Positions 17,580-26,792 of a DNA stretch of 64,000 nucleotides are shown here, one piece after another. Origin of the DNA: an uncultured Verrucomicrobia subdivision 3 bacterium (GTDB lineage Bacteria; Verrucomicrobiota; Verrucomicrobiia; Limisphaerales; UBA11358); the NCBI GenBank assembly GCA_903922735.1, contig CAIXUZ010000023.1, positions 1 to 64,000 of the forward strand, in the 5' to 3' direction. The notes under the pieces were generated by a model, which saw nothing but the letters and a program-made list of their open reading frames with translations, had not been told where the DNA came from and searched no databases. The stretch's first letter is position 1; the number at the start of each line of letters is the position of its first letter. Made by a program: the position numbers and the translations under genes.

Positions 17580-17691
17580 ATTTTTATATGTGGCGATGAA
17601 AGCCCTAATGGCGACGCAAGGAATTGGCGGAGATTTAAGAAATTTTCAATCTAGCAAAGAGATAATTCGGCCCACCGATCCACCATCGATA

Positions 17692-18276
17692 TCACACGAT
17701 CCGGCGCCACCAGAACATCCACTCTTTTCCCTCGCGATTGGGATACGAGCGCGGCATCCAGTCGGCCAGCAATTCAAAGTGCGGCGAGAAGCGTGCCCTT
17801 TGTTCCGACGGCGTGGTGGGAAACGGCGGACCGGTTTCCTCATCCACAATCAGGTAATTCACGGCCAGATAAAATCCTCCCGGCTTCAGCCAGCGCAGCA
17901 CCGCGCGAACATAAGCATCGCGTTCCGCCGGCGGGATGGCGCAAAACAACGTGTGTTCGAACACCCAGTCGAACGGCTGCGGCGGCTCGTCATGCAGAAA
18001 ATCAGCCAGCGCAAAACCAGCCGCAAGGCCGGTGCTTTTGGTTTTTTCCTCAGCGTGAACCATCGCACTGGGCGCAATATCAAAACCGCAGGCGGTGAAA
18101 CCGGCGGCGGCAAAAGCGCGAACATCATGACCACTGCCGCAACCGGGAACGCAGACCGTGCCGCGCGACAAGTCGGGGTGCGCGGCAAGAAAATCCACTA
18201 GCCCGGGCGACGGCGCACCTTTTTCCCAAGGCATATCGCCGGTTTGATAACGGTTTTCCCAGAAATCGCGGCTCAT
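17692..18276 (-). CDS. TPMT-family SAM-dependent methyltransferase
   Basis: A 194-residue class I methyltransferase. The N-terminal MSRDFWENRYQTGDMPWEKG and the SAM-binding VCVPGCGSGHDVRAFAAAGF are characteristic of the thiopurine S-methyltransferase family, as are DWVFEHTLFCAIPP and LKPGGFYLAVNYL. Bacterial members methylate small sulfur, selenium or halide compounds; the substrate here cannot be assigned. It stands alone, separated from the Lol genes by about 60 bases. Length is near the usual 195-220. Confidence 0.87.
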   Translation of the reverse strand: MSRDFWENRYQTGDMPWEKGAPSPGLVDFLAAHPDLSRGTVCVPGCGSGHDVRAFAAAGFTACGFDIAPSAMVHAEEKTKSTGLAAGFALADFLHDEPPQPFDWVFEHTLFCAIPPAERDAYVRAVLRWLKPGGFYLAVNYLIVDEETGPPFPTTPSEQRARFSPHFELLADWMPRSYPNREGKEWMFWWRRIV

Positions 18277-18339
18277 GGTCGTGACAAATTACGAATAATG
18301 GATGCGCGGCACATAAAACGAAATTCAAAGGTCGCAATT

Positions 18340-19017
18340 CTAAATTTGAATCATGCCATCCACCAGTTGAATCACACGCGGCGCGGCGGCGGCGACTTTC
18401 GCGTCGTGCGTGGCTATGACCAGCGTCATCTGTTTTTCCGAGCGGAGCGATTGGAGCAATTCCATGATCTCGGCACCGATTTTGGAATCAAGATTGCCCG
18501 TCGGCTCGTCTGCGAGCAGGAGCTCAGGTTCGTTGATGAGCGCACGGGCAATGGCGACGCGCTGCTGCTCGCCGCCGGAAAGCTCGGAGGGCTTGTGATC
18601 CAGCCGGTCGCGCAAGCCGACGCGCGCGAGCAGTTCCCCGGCCCGCTGCGCGGCATTGCCGGTGGAAATCCGGGCGATGCGGGCGGGCAGACAGACATTT
18701 TCCAACGCCGTCAGTTCCGGCAGCAAATGATAGGCCTGAAATACAAAGCCGACGCGGCGGTTGCGGAAGCGCGTTAATTCGCCTTCCGAAAACCGCGAGA
18801 CATTTTGCCCGGCAAAAATGATTTCCCCGCCATTCGGCGTGTCGAGACCGCCGATGAGATGCAGCAGCGTGCTTTTGCCGGTGCCGGACGCGCCGCGCAA
18901 AGCCACGAAATCGCCCCGCGCAATCTCCACGTCCACCCCGCGCAGCACTTCCAGCGAGCGCTTGCCCATGACGTAAGTTTTTCTGAGACCGCGTGCGGAT
19001 AATAGAATTTCGCTCAT
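18340..19017 (-). CDS. lolD: ABC transporter ATP-binding protein, LolD-like
   Basis: A 225-residue ATPase of the LolD/MacB class. Walker A is GASGTGKST, signature [15 protein letters not shown], Walker [13 protein letters not shown], with the switch histidine in [12 protein letters not shown] 19017 ([15 protein letters not shown]) is the natural start; the longer frame from 19053 adds a non-conserved leader. The permease gene lies 124 bases upstream on the same strand, so the pair should form a LolCDE-like complex that releases lipoproteins from the inner membrane. Only one permease gene is present, implying a homodimeric LolC/E (LolF-like) arrangement. Confidence 0.88.
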   Translation of the reverse strand: MSEILLSARGLRKTYVMGKRSLEVLRGVDVEIARGDFVALRGASGTGKSTLLHLIGGLDTPNGGEIIFAGQNVSRFSEGELTRFRNRRVGFVFQAYHLLPELTALENVCLPARIARISTGNAAQRAGELLARVGLRDRLDHKPSELSGGEQQRVAIARALINEPELLLADEPTGNLDSKIGAEIMELLQSLRSEKQMTLVIATHDAKVAAAAPRVIQLVDGMIQI

Positions 19018-19040
19018 CGCCGGCCTCCGGTAGAAAAAAT

Positions 19041-19116
19041 ATTCAACATCCAACCTTCAGCCTCCACCATCCAAGGCAGCGCGGCGCGGCAGCTCATTGA
19101 AGGTTGGGCGTTGAAT
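19041..19116. repeat. 19 bp inverted repeat between lolD and its permease
   Basis: 19041-19059 (ATTCAACATCCAACCTTCA) pairs with 19098-19116 at 17 of 19 positions across a 38-base loop. It lies in the 123-base spacer between the permease and ATPase genes, so the transcript could fold here. It also resembles scattered intergenic repeats. Confidence 0.55.
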
Positions 19117-19140
19117 GTTGAATGTTCGATGTTCCCAATT

Positions 19141-20415
19141 TTACTCATAACGCAGCGCCTCCACGGGTTTCAGGCCGCCGGCACGGATGGCGGGCAGCAG
19201 ACCGCCAAGAATGCAAATCACGAACGAACTGACACAGATAATCGCCACATCGCCGGGGGTGATGAGCGCGGGCAGTTCACCAAAGCCATAGACGGAGGCG
19301 GGGAACAATTCCCAGCCGGTGGCGGCGCGCATGAAGTGCAGAAATTCATTCCGATAAGTGACGGCGAGCATGCCCAAGCCGTAACCGGACGCCACGCCAA
19401 TGACGCCGATGATGGCGCTCTGGCCGAGGAAGATGCCGGAGATTTGCAGCTTCGACGCGCCGAGCGCCTTGAGCATGCCGATTTCGCGCGTCTTCTGGAT
19501 GACAAAGGTGATTTGCGCGCTCAGGATGCAGAGCGCGGCGACGAGGACGATGAAAAAGAGCAGGTAGAACATGACATTTTTTTCAACAATCAGCGCATTG
19601 AGAATGCCGGAGCTTTGCTCCATCCAGGTCGTCACGGAATAATTGTCGCCGAACTTGACCAGCAGTTCTTTTTTCGCCACCCCGGCTTGATACGGATCGT
19701 TAAGCACCACGAACAGACCATGCACCGCATCGTTCAGGTCGTATAAATCCTGCGCGTTATCGAGCGAGGTCATGACGACGCGGGCATTATATTCGTAATA
19801 ACCGGCGTCAAAGATGCCGCGCACCTCGTATTCGTCGGGCAGAATGGCCTCGTCCTGCTTTTTGTCGTGCGCGGCCCTCATTTTTTTGATCTGACGCGCG
19901 GAATAAATGGAAAGGCGATCGCCGACCTGCAGGCGCAGATTGTTCGCAAAGTCCACGCCGACAATCAAGCCGCGCCCGCTCAAGTCAAATTTCCCCGCGA
20001 TGATTTCATTCGGCAAATTGCTGACCCTGCCTTCCGTGGCCGGGTCAATACCGCGCAACATCGGCGCGTCCTGCAAGGCCGGCCGGTTCGTGTCGCCCGC
20101 CGTTTCGACAAGCACCGGGCCGAAGACAAAAGGCGAAACGCCTTTCACTTTGGGATTCCGGGCCACGGCCGCGGCGACGGCGGAGTAGTTTTTCATGGTG
20201 CTGCCCGCCTGCGAAACGGTGAGGTGCGCGTTGAAGCCAAGAATTTTTTCACGCAAATCATGGTCAAAGCCGCTCATCACGCTGATCACGATGATGAGCA
20301 CCGCCACCCCGAGCGCGACCCCGAGAATGGAAATCAATGTGATGATGGAAACAAAAGTCCGTTTGGGCCGCAGATAACGCAGCGCCAGGAAGAGTTCAAA
20401 CGGCAATCGTGACAT
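19141..20415 (-). CDS. LolC/LolE-family lipoprotein-releasing ABC permease
   Basis: A 424-residue inner-membrane permease of the MacB/FtsX-like fold. The N-terminus has the LolC/E pattern LALRYLRPKRTFVSIITLIS with a long first membrane helix, then a ~230-residue periplasmic domain, then three membrane helices from about residue 280 (MFYLLFFIVLVAALCILS, ...) with the coupling-loop sequence VIQKTREIGMLKALGAS. Works with LolD to pass lipoproteins towards the outer membrane. It is followed by the lolD gene on the same strand. Confidence 0.9.
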   Translation of the reverse strand: MSRLPFELFLALRYLRPKRTFVSIITLISILGVALGVAVLIIVISVMSGFDHDLREKILGFNAHLTVSQAGSTMKNYSAVAAAVARNPKVKGVSPFVFGPVLVETAGDTNRPALQDAPMLRGIDPATEGRVSNLPNEIIAGKFDLSGRGLIVGVDFANNLRLQVGDRLSIYSARQIKKMRAAHDKKQDEAILPDEYEVRGIFDAGYYEYNARVVMTSLDNAQDLYDLNDAVHGLFVVLNDPYQAGVAKKELLVKFGDNYSVTTWMEQSSGILNALIVEKNVMFYLLFFIVLVAALCILSAQITFVIQKTREIGMLKALGASKLQISGIFLGQSAIIGVIGVASGYGLGMLAVTYRNEFLHFMRAATGWELFPASVYGFGELPALITPGDVAIICVSSFVICILGGLLPAIRAGGLKPVEALRYE

Positions 20416-20531
20416 CGGGAAAGCCTAAAGAGGCCGGGCGACGGTGTCAATTTTCCGAGCGAGATAATCGCTTAGCATCAAACCCTCCGCACTTGCCGCC
20501 CTGCCCGCTATGCGCTAGCTTGCGTCCCGCT

Positions 20532-21683
20532 ATGGATATACCGCCAATCTCCCCGCCCTTCACGCCGCCGCCGTTCATCGCCCCGCTCCCGCCGCCGCGC
20601 AAAAGCCATGGCTGGATGATTTTTGCGATCGTGCTCCTGGTGGCGCTGGCGTTCAGCCTGTTTGGCAATCTGGCCCAACTCGTCGGCAGCGCGCTGTCAT
20701 TCCGCACCGGCTTGCATTCGGAATCGTTTGGCTCCGGGCGCGACGCCGGACCGAAGCTGGAAGAATTTGTTCTGGAAAACAACAAGTCGGCGGACAAAAT
20801 CGCAGTTATCTCGGTGGATGGTACCATCAGCAGCCACGAATTCAACGGCAGCGGGAACAACCTCGTGGACTTGATCAAGGCGCAACTCGACCGCGCGGCC
20901 AATGACAAGCGCGTGAAAGCCGTCATCTTGAAAGTGGATTCCCCCGGCGGCGAAGTGCTGGCGTCCGATGAAATCTACAATGCCATCCGCGCGTTTGAAA
21001 CCGACGGCCAGGACGACCACGGCAAGCTGGCCAGCAAAGGGAAACCGGTAATTTGCTCCATGGGCAGCCTCGCGGCATCCGGCGGCTATTATATCTCTTC
21101 CGGGTGCCGCTGGATCGTGGCCAACGAACTGACCATCACCGGCAGCATCGGCGTCATCATGCATGGCTGGAATTATCGCGGGCTGATGGACAAGGTCGGC
21201 GTCGCGCCGATGACCTACAAAAGCGGCAAGTACAAGGACATGTTGAGCGGCGAACGCGCACCCGGTGAAATTCCGGCCGAGGAACGGGCCATGGTTCAAG
21301 GTTTGATTGACGAAACCTACGAAAAATTCAAGGACGTGGTCGCCGATGGCCGCAGCGCCGCACATGCCTTGAACAAGAAAGCCGGCAAAGCGCTCGCCGA
21401 GAACTGGAAAGATTCCGCTGATGGGCGCGTGCTCTCCGGCAACCAGGCGCTCGAACTCGGACTCGTGGACGAACTCGGCAATTTTGACGATGCGGTGGAT
21501 CGGGCAATGGAGATTGCCGGCGTCAAGTCGGCCAACCTCGTCGAATATCGCGAGCGCTATGATTTTGCGAATTTGTTCTCCATGTTCGGCCAGAGCAGTC
21601 AGGCGCATGAAATCAAGCTCAACCTCGGCGTTGAGGTGCCGAAACTCCGCGCCGGACTGATGTATTTCCTCTACCAGCCTTGA
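20532..21683 (+). CDS. sppA: Signal peptide peptidase SppA (S49 family)
   Basis: A 383-residue inner-membrane protease, short (SppA36-like) form with a single catalytic domain. A proline-rich N-terminus precedes one membrane anchor (about residues 28-48). The catalytic serine is S183 in MGSLAASGGYYIS and the general-base lysine lies in KSGKYKD (230-236). VDSPGGEVLASDEIY and TITGSIGVIM are the conserved oligomer and oxyanion segments. ATG 20532 was chosen over an upstream in-frame start whose extra residues overlap the region before the permease gene. Degrades leftover signal peptides. Its stop overlaps the TTG start of upp. Confidence 0.9.
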   Translation: MDIPPISPPFTPPPFIAPLPPPRKSHGWMIFAIVLLVALAFSLFGNLAQLVGSALSFRTGLHSESFGSGRDAGPKLEEFVLENNKSADKIAVISVDGTISSHEFNGSGNNLVDLIKAQLDRAANDKRVKAVILKVDSPGGEVLASDEIYNAIRAFETDGQDDHGKLASKGKPVICSMGSLAASGGYYISSGCRWIVANELTITGSIGVIMHGWNYRGLMDKVGVAPMTYKSGKYKDMLSGERAPGEIPAEERAMVQGLIDETYEKFKDVVADGRSAAHALNKKAGKALAENWKDSADGRVLSGNQALELGLVDELGNFDDAVDRAMEIAGVKSANLVEYRERYDFANLFSMFGQSSQAHEIKLNLGVEVPKLRAGLMYFLYQP

Positions 21684-22303
21684 AAAACGTCACCGTCATC
21701 CACCACCCGCTCGTCCAGCACAACCTCACGCGGTTGCGCGACGCGCGGACGCAGCCGCAGGAATTTCGCCGGTTGTTGAGCGAAATCGCCGGTTTGATGA
21801 CCTACGAAGCCACCCGCTCGCTTGGCGTAAAAAAAGTTTCCGTCCGCACGCCGATGGAAAAGTCTGCCGGCGTGCAGCTGGAAAAGGAAATCGTCCTCGT
21901 CCCCGTGCTGCGCGCCGGGCTGGGAATGCTCGGCGGCATTCTGGAAATGATTCCACATGCCCGGGTCGGCTTCATCGGTTTGAAGCGCGAGGAAACCACC
22001 TTGCAAGCGCATTTTTATCACAAGAGCCTGCCGAAAAACCTGAGCCGCTGCGAAGTCATCCTGATAGATCCGATGCTGGCCACCGGCGGCAGCGCCGTGG
22101 CGGCGATTGATTTTCTCTGCGAACAAGGAGCAAAAAGCATTCACCTCGTCAGTCTCGTCGCCGCCCCCGAGGGCATCCGGCGCGTGCGGAAAAGCCACCC
22201 TACCCTGCCCATCTTCACCGCTGCCATCGACCGGCAACTGAACGGCGTCGGCTACATTCTCCCCGGCCTCGGCGATGCCGGCGACCGATTGTTCGGAACT
22301 TAG
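21680..22303 (+). CDS. upp: Uracil phosphoribosyltransferase
   Basis: Cytoplasmic salvage enzyme of 207 residues making UMP from uracil and PRPP. The PRPP-binding loop LIDPMLATGGSAVAAI and the early VPVLRAGLGM, plus the C-terminal DAGDRLFGT with uracil-binding GYILPGLGDAG, are diagnostic. Start TTG overlaps the sppA stop (TTGA), giving MKNVTVIHHPLVQHNLTRLRD. Its stop overlaps the stop of the convergent PAP2 gene. Confidence 0.95.
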   Translation: MKNVTVIHHPLVQHNLTRLRDARTQPQEFRRLLSEIAGLMTYEATRSLGVKKVSVRTPMEKSAGVQLEKEIVLVPVLRAGLGMLGGILEMIPHARVGFIGLKREETTLQAHFYHKSLPKNLSRCEVILIDPMLATGGSAVAAIDFLCEQGAKSIHLVSLVAAPEGIRRVRKSHPTLPIFTAAIDRQLNGVGYILPGLGDAGDRLFGT

Positions 22304-22971
22304 TATTTTTTCTTTCGCAGCGCGCGGTGCAGGTTGCCGAATTGAAATTCCACCGACGTCAACAGCAGCCGTTTAAGTAATACCGCCAGTGGAATGGAAA
22401 GCAGCGTGGACGCCATCACGTCGGAAAGGTGATGGCATTGCAATGCGATGCGCGACCACATGACCGCCACGGCATAGAGCATCGCCACGGCGCCCCAACC
22501 GCGATGCACCAGCCAAACCGCCGCCGCGAGACCCACCGCCGAGGCGGCGTGCCCGGAGGGAAACGAGCTGAAGGCAAACTTGCCGATGATCCAATGCCCA
22601 TCGTGCCACACGCCATAAAAACCTTGGGGCACATCGTGGTTGCTGGGCCGGGTGCGACCGAACAGCACGCGCAAAATGGTGGCGGCGAGGCCGGTCAGTT
22701 CGGAGGTGAGGGCGATGAAAAAGATTTTTGCCGCCACGGGCGGCCGGTTCGCGAGCAGGAAAGCCAGGGCGAAGAATATGCCCGCCGCGCCAACCACCCA
22801 GCCCTCGCCGATTTTGGAGCACCACCAGGCGAGGTTTTTAAGCGTCGGATTGTGCGTCGCATCGAGTGCGGCCCCCGCGCGATTGTCCAGCAACCAAGCC
22901 AGACCCAGAACTGCGCCTGCGGTCAGCAGCCAGAGCAGCGTGCTCAATCGAAATTTGCGCGGGGCTACCAT
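22300..22971 (-). CDS. PAP2-family membrane phosphatase
   Basis: A 223-residue protein with about five or six membrane helices. The three acid-phosphatase motifs are visible: LRVLFGRTRP (C1), FPSGHAAS (C2) and SRIALQCHHLSD (C3, with the nucleophilic His). Such enzymes dephosphorylate lipid phosphates, for example undecaprenyl pyrophosphate or phosphatidic acid. ATG 22971 (MVAPRKFRLSTLL) is preferred to a TTG at 23004. It is convergent with upp, with a four-base overlap. Confidence 0.87.
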   Translation of the reverse strand: MVAPRKFRLSTLLWLLTAGAVLGLAWLLDNRAGAALDATHNPTLKNLAWWCSKIGEGWVVGAAGIFFALAFLLANRPPVAAKIFFIALTSELTGLAATILRVLFGRTRPSNHDVPQGFYGVWHDGHWIIGKFAFSSFPSGHAASAVGLAAAVWLVHRGWGAVAMLYAVAVMWSRIALQCHHLSDVMASTLLSIPLAVLLKRLLLTSVEFQFGNLHRALRKKKY

Positions 22972-23102
22972 GTGGCGAGTGTATGCGTTGGGCGGGCAAA
23001 GCAAAATCCAAATTGCAGTTTCTCGATCCGCCGGGGCCGGGGTGACGAGGCTTAAATCAAAAAAAGTTAGAGACTCCTCACGTCGTCTCCTACATTCTGG
23101 TC

Positions 23103-24554
23103 GTGTCTATGTCATCCTGGCTGGAAAAACTTGCCGCGAAACCGCAGCGCTCCATTTTGCTGTTGAGCCTCCTCCTGCTGCTGTCAGGCAACTGGATTCT
23201 GCCGCTCACCGACCGCGACGAAACGCGCTTTGCCGAGGCCTCGCGTGAGATGCTCCAGCGCGGCGATTATGTGGTGCCCTGGTTCAACGGCGCGTGGCGC
23301 TTCGACAAGCCGGTTTTGATCTACTGGTGCCAGATGGCCAGCTACAAGCTTTTAGGCGAAAACGATTTTGCCGCGCGGCTGCCATCCGTGCTGTTCACCG
23401 CCGCCACCGCCCTGCTCCTCGTGCGCTGGGGTCGAAAACATGCGGATGCCAAAACAGCCTTCATCGCGGGCGCAATGTTCGTGGCGGGCTTGCACGTCGC
23501 CATCATCGGTCGCGTGGCGACAGCGGACATGGCAATGGTCTTCTTCACCACGCTCGCCGTGTGGAGCGGCTGGGAACTGATGCGGCCGGAATCATCCGGG
23601 CGAAAACTATGGTGGTGGATTTTTTACGTCACGCTCGCGCTGGGATTTCTGGCAAAAGGGCCGGTGGCGTGGCTGCCGCTCGGCGGCATGATTTCGGCCT
23701 GCGCGCTGCGGAAGGAGTCTTTCCGCCTGCCGCTAATGGAAACGCTTGTCGGCCTCGTAGTGACGATGTCGTTGGCGGCTTGCTGGGGAATTCCTGCACT
23801 GACACAAACGCACGGTGAATTTCTCAAGGTGGGGCTGGGCGAACACGTCATTCATCGCTCGACCGGCGTGAACGACGGTCATGGCCTGGCGGGATTGTTT
23901 GGCTTTATCGCGCTGCTGCCATTGTATTTTGCGACCTTCTTCATCAGTTTTTCCCCGTGGTCCACGCGCGTGCCATCCGCCTTGCATCGCTGGTGGCCGG
24001 AACGAAAGCCCGACGACATCGGATGGTATCTGCTGCTCCAGGCGGCACTGGTGTTCGCGGCATTCTCGCTGGTGCGGACGAAGCTGCCGCATTACACGCT
24101 GCCGGCGTTTCCGTGCATCGCGCTGTGGCTGGCGTTGCAGCTCGGGCGTGAAGGCAATGCTTTCACCTGGTTCAGTAAACGATTGGCGGCAATGGCGGTG
24201 TTTGTGTTGGTGCTGACGCTGGTCGGAACTTCCATCTTCAGAAGTTTTCTGCTCACGGAAAAGCTCTGGAACGTGGCGAAGCCGCACGTCCGCCCGGAAA
24301 CCAAAATCGGCTGCTTCGGCTACACAGAACCGAGCCTTGTCTGGAAATTTCGCAGCATTGTCACCAACCTCGTGACCCTTGGCGAGCCGAACCAGGCGCT
24401 GGATTTCCTGACTAACGTGCCGCCCTTCATCCTCGTCCTGCCGACGGGCGAAATGGCGAAACTGCCGGATACAAACGGGCTGCAAATCCGCGTCCGCGGG
24501 TTGGACATGGTACGATTCAAGAACCGAGATTTGACGGTGATTGTGCGGCCGTAA
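23103..24554 (+). CDS. ArnT-like glycosyltransferase family 39 membrane protein
   Basis: A 483-residue GT-C enzyme with ~11 membrane segments and a short soluble C-terminus. The first periplasmic loop PLTDRDETRFAEASREMLQRGD carries the acidic DxE pair used for catalysis in ArnT/PMT enzymes. These transfer a sugar from a polyprenyl-phosphate donor to lipid A or proteins. Starts GTG at 23103 or ATG at 23109 are both possible. No operon partner. Substrate unknown; L-Ara4N transfer should not be assumed. Confidence 0.82.
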   Translation: MSMSSWLEKLAAKPQRSILLLSLLLLLSGNWILPLTDRDETRFAEASREMLQRGDYVVPWFNGAWRFDKPVLIYWCQMASYKLLGENDFAARLPSVLFTAATALLLVRWGRKHADAKTAFIAGAMFVAGLHVAIIGRVATADMAMVFFTTLAVWSGWELMRPESSGRKLWWWIFYVTLALGFLAKGPVAWLPLGGMISACALRKESFRLPLMETLVGLVVTMSLAACWGIPALTQTHGEFLKVGLGEHVIHRSTGVNDGHGLAGLFGFIALLPLYFATFFISFSPWSTRVPSALHRWWPERKPDDIGWYLLLQAALVFAAFSLVRTKLPHYTLPAFPCIALWLALQLGREGNAFTWFSKRLAAMAVFVLVLTLVGTSIFRSFLLTEKLWNVAKPHVRPETKIGCFGYTEPSLVWKFRSIVTNLVTLGEPNQALDFLTNVPPFILVLPTGEMAKLPDTNGLQIRVRGLDMVRFKNRDLTVIVRP

Positions 24555-24649
24555 GTTGCAAATCGGCCGCTTTTATGTTTAAATGCGACGGCTGACGGCG
24601 CATTCGGTTGAATATTTTCCCGAGGGCGCTGTCTATTGTTTGAATTGTT

Positions 24650-25336
24650 ATGTGGAACATGAATTATCTTTTGTTTGTGATGCTGCCCGGCCTGGTGATC
24701 GGCATCTGGGCCCAGGCGAAACTGCATTTTGCGTTCAGCAAATACAGCCAGGTGCCGGTGGAATCCGGCCTGACCGGCGCAGAGGCGGCGCGGCGCATTC
24801 TGGACAGCGCCGGTCTCAACGACATGCCCGTTGAAGAAGTTGAAGGCCGGCTTTCAGACCATTACGATCCATCGAAGCGTGCGCTCTTTCTTTCCACGGA
24901 TAATTACCACGGCAACTCCATCGCCGCCGTCGGCGTGGCGGCGCACGAGGCGGGTCACGCGCTCCAGCACCTGCATCAGGACGCCATGTTTAACCTGCGC
25001 ATGGCGCTGGTGCCGATCACCCAGTTCGCCAGCTTCGCCTGGATGGGAATTTTGCTGCTCGGCTTTTTTCTGCATCTCATCCCGCATTACCTGCTGTTTG
25101 CGGTGGCCATCTTTGCGGTGCTGACCCTGTTTCAGCTCGTCACGCTGCCGGTGGAATACGACGCCAGCGCGCGCGCCAAGGAACAGCTTTTCCGCCTCGG
25201 CCTCGTGCGCGAAAGCGAGCGCGCCGGCGTAAGCAAGGTGCTGAATGCCGCCGCCCTGACCTACGTGGCCGCACTGGTCACCTCGGTGCTGGAACTGGTT
25301 TATTTCATCGCTGCGGCGCGGAATGACCGGAGCTGA
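24650..25336 (+). CDS. Neutral zinc metallopeptidase, YugP/COG2738 family
   Basis: A 228-residue membrane-anchored protease. One N-terminal hydrophobic segment, the zinc motif H99-E-A-G-H103 (VAAHEAGHALQH), and two further membrane segments near residues 125-165 and at the C-terminus match the YugP-type family. No characterised substrate. ATG 24650 or 24659 could be the start. The following phoH gene begins two bases after its stop, suggesting one transcript. Confidence 0.87.
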   Translation: MWNMNYLLFVMLPGLVIGIWAQAKLHFAFSKYSQVPVESGLTGAEAARRILDSAGLNDMPVEEVEGRLSDHYDPSKRALFLSTDNYHGNSIAAVGVAAHEAGHALQHLHQDAMFNLRMALVPITQFASFAWMGILLLGFFLHLIPHYLLFAVAIFAVLTLFQLVTLPVEYDASARAKEQLFRLGLVRESERAGVSKVLNAAALTYVAALVTSVLELVYFIAAARNDRS

Positions 25337-25338
25337 TT

Positions 25339-26310
25339 GTGGCGGCCGAAACTCTTCATTTCGAGAACGCGCGGTTCGCGCAACAGCTGTTCAACCACGA
25401 ACCGCGCAATTTGCAGGCGCTGGAAACCGAACTGGGGGTGAAAGCCACATCGCGCGAAGGCTGGATCAAACTGGAAGGCACCGCAGACAATATCGAGCGC
25501 GCCAAACATCTGTTCGGGTCGCTGGAAAGTATGTTGAAAGCCGGTTCACCGGTGAAAAACCGTGAATTCAACCACGCGCTCACCGTGGTCAAGCACGACG
25601 GCGGAGCAACCCTTAAACAAATGGTCAGCGACCGCGTGCAAACCCACGAGCGCAAGCCCGGCGTGACCGCCAAAACAGTCGGCCAGAAAAAATATCTCGA
25701 GGCCATCCGCAAGCATGACATCACGTTCGGCATCGGTCCGGCGGGCACGGGCAAAACGTATCTGGCAGTGGCGATGGCGCTGTCGGCGATGCGCGAAGGC
25801 AGCGTTTCACGGATTATTTTGACGCGTCCAGCCGTGGAAGCCGGCGAGGCGCTGGGATTTTTACCGGGCGATCTGCTGGAAAAAATAACGCCGTATCTGC
25901 GCCCGTTGCATGATGCGCTGCACGACATGCTGCCCGCCGAAGAAATCGCCAAGCACATGGAGCGCGCGACGATTGAAATCGCCCCGCTCGCCTACATGCG
26001 CGGGCGGACCTTGAACGGCGCGTTCATCATTTTAGATGAAGCGCAGAATTCCACGACCGAACAGATGTTAATGTTCCTCACCCGGCTGGGCCACGGCTCC
26101 AAGGCGGTCATCACCGGCGACGAGACGCAGATTGATCTGCCGTCGCACAAACATTCCGGCCTGGCGGAAGCGCATCGCGCCCTCAAACATACGGAAGGCA
26201 TTGGAATCATCGAATTTTCGAAGCGCGATGTCGTGCGGCATCCGCTGGTCCAGCGCATCATTTCGGCCTACGAGATCCATCGCGGCACGGCCAAGGCGGA
26301 ATCGGAATGA
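25339..26310 (+). CDS. PhoH family P-loop ATPase
   Basis: A 323-residue cytoplasmic ATPase. After an N-terminal KH-like region (residues 1-75) lies the PhoH domain with Walker A at 133-140 (GPAGTGKT) and Walker B FIILDEAQN; DETQIDLP and the sensor region follow. PhoH proteins are RNA-associated helicase-like ATPases that sit beside ybeY in many genomes, as here (GTG start; ATGA overlap with ybeY). Role inferred: ribosome or RNA quality control. Confidence 0.92.
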   Translation: MAAETLHFENARFAQQLFNHEPRNLQALETELGVKATSREGWIKLEGTADNIERAKHLFGSLESMLKAGSPVKNREFNHALTVVKHDGGATLKQMVSDRVQTHERKPGVTAKTVGQKKYLEAIRKHDITFGIGPAGTGKTYLAVAMALSAMREGSVSRIILTRPAVEAGEALGFLPGDLLEKITPYLRPLHDALHDMLPAEEIAKHMERATIEIAPLAYMRGRTLNGAFIILDEAQNSTTEQMLMFLTRLGHGSKAVITGDETQIDLPSHKHSGLAEAHRALKHTEGIGIIEFSKRDVVRHPLVQRIISAYEIHRGTAKAESE

Positions 26311-26792
26311 ACCTGGTCATCGCCAACCGGCAGCGGACGAAGAAAATCAACACGCGCCGGCTAAAGCAAGTCGTGGCGGAGCTGCTCATCGAACTGCAGA
26401 TAAAGGAGGCGGAACTGGGCATCAAACTCGTGGAAGCGAAAGAAATGGCGCGAATGAACCGGCAGTTTCTCCAGCATGAAGGCTCGACGGATGTCATCAC
26501 GTTTGACTACACAGAAAAGCGGAAAGCAGAAAGCGGAACGCGAAAAAACATCCACGGCGAGTTTTTCATCTGCGTGGACGACGCCGTCAAACAGGCCAAC
26601 GAATTCAAAACCATCTGGCAGGCTGAAGTAGTGCGCTATGTTATCCACGGGGTTTTACATTTGCTCGGATACGACGATTTAAAGCCGCAGCTGCGGCGCC
26701 GGATGAAGCGCGAGGAGAACCGGCTGATGCGGCGGATGGAAAACCGGTTTACGCTCGCACAACTGTCCCACGCGGCTAAAATGAGCGCATGA
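26307..26792 (+). CDS. ybeY: rRNA maturation endoribonuclease YbeY
   Basis: A 161-residue metal-dependent RNase for 16S rRNA 3'-end maturation and ribosome quality control. The metal site reads H114-x3-H118-x5-D124 (VIHGVLHLLGYDD): the third ligand is Asp where most bacterial YbeY proteins have His, a variant I recall from Bacteroidetes. The conserved GSTDVITFDY (residues 59-68) is present. It overlaps phoH upstream and the DUF502 gene downstream (ATGA), so the three are translated together. Confidence 0.92.
   Translation: MNLVIANRQRTKKINTRRLKQVVAELLIELQIKEAELGIKLVEAKEMARMNRQFLQHEGSTDVITFDYTEKRKAESGTRKNIHGEFFICVDDAVKQANEFKTIWQAEVVRYVIHGVLHLLGYDDLKPQLRRRMKREENRLMRRMENRFTLAQLSHAAKMSA

Larger units (their letters stand above)
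17107..17691. other. Intergenic region with a possible phage remnant and a long stem-loop
   Basis: No intact gene. It contains the 3' piece of a possible terminase-like frame (17201-17365, minus strand) and a 13 bp stem-loop (17513-17579); the rest is AT-richer than average with nothing recognisable. Confidence 0.5.

Noticed and set aside
17518-18201. Plus-strand 227-codon frame
   Set aside because: Mostly antisense to the TPMT-like methyltransferase, with no recognisable domain.
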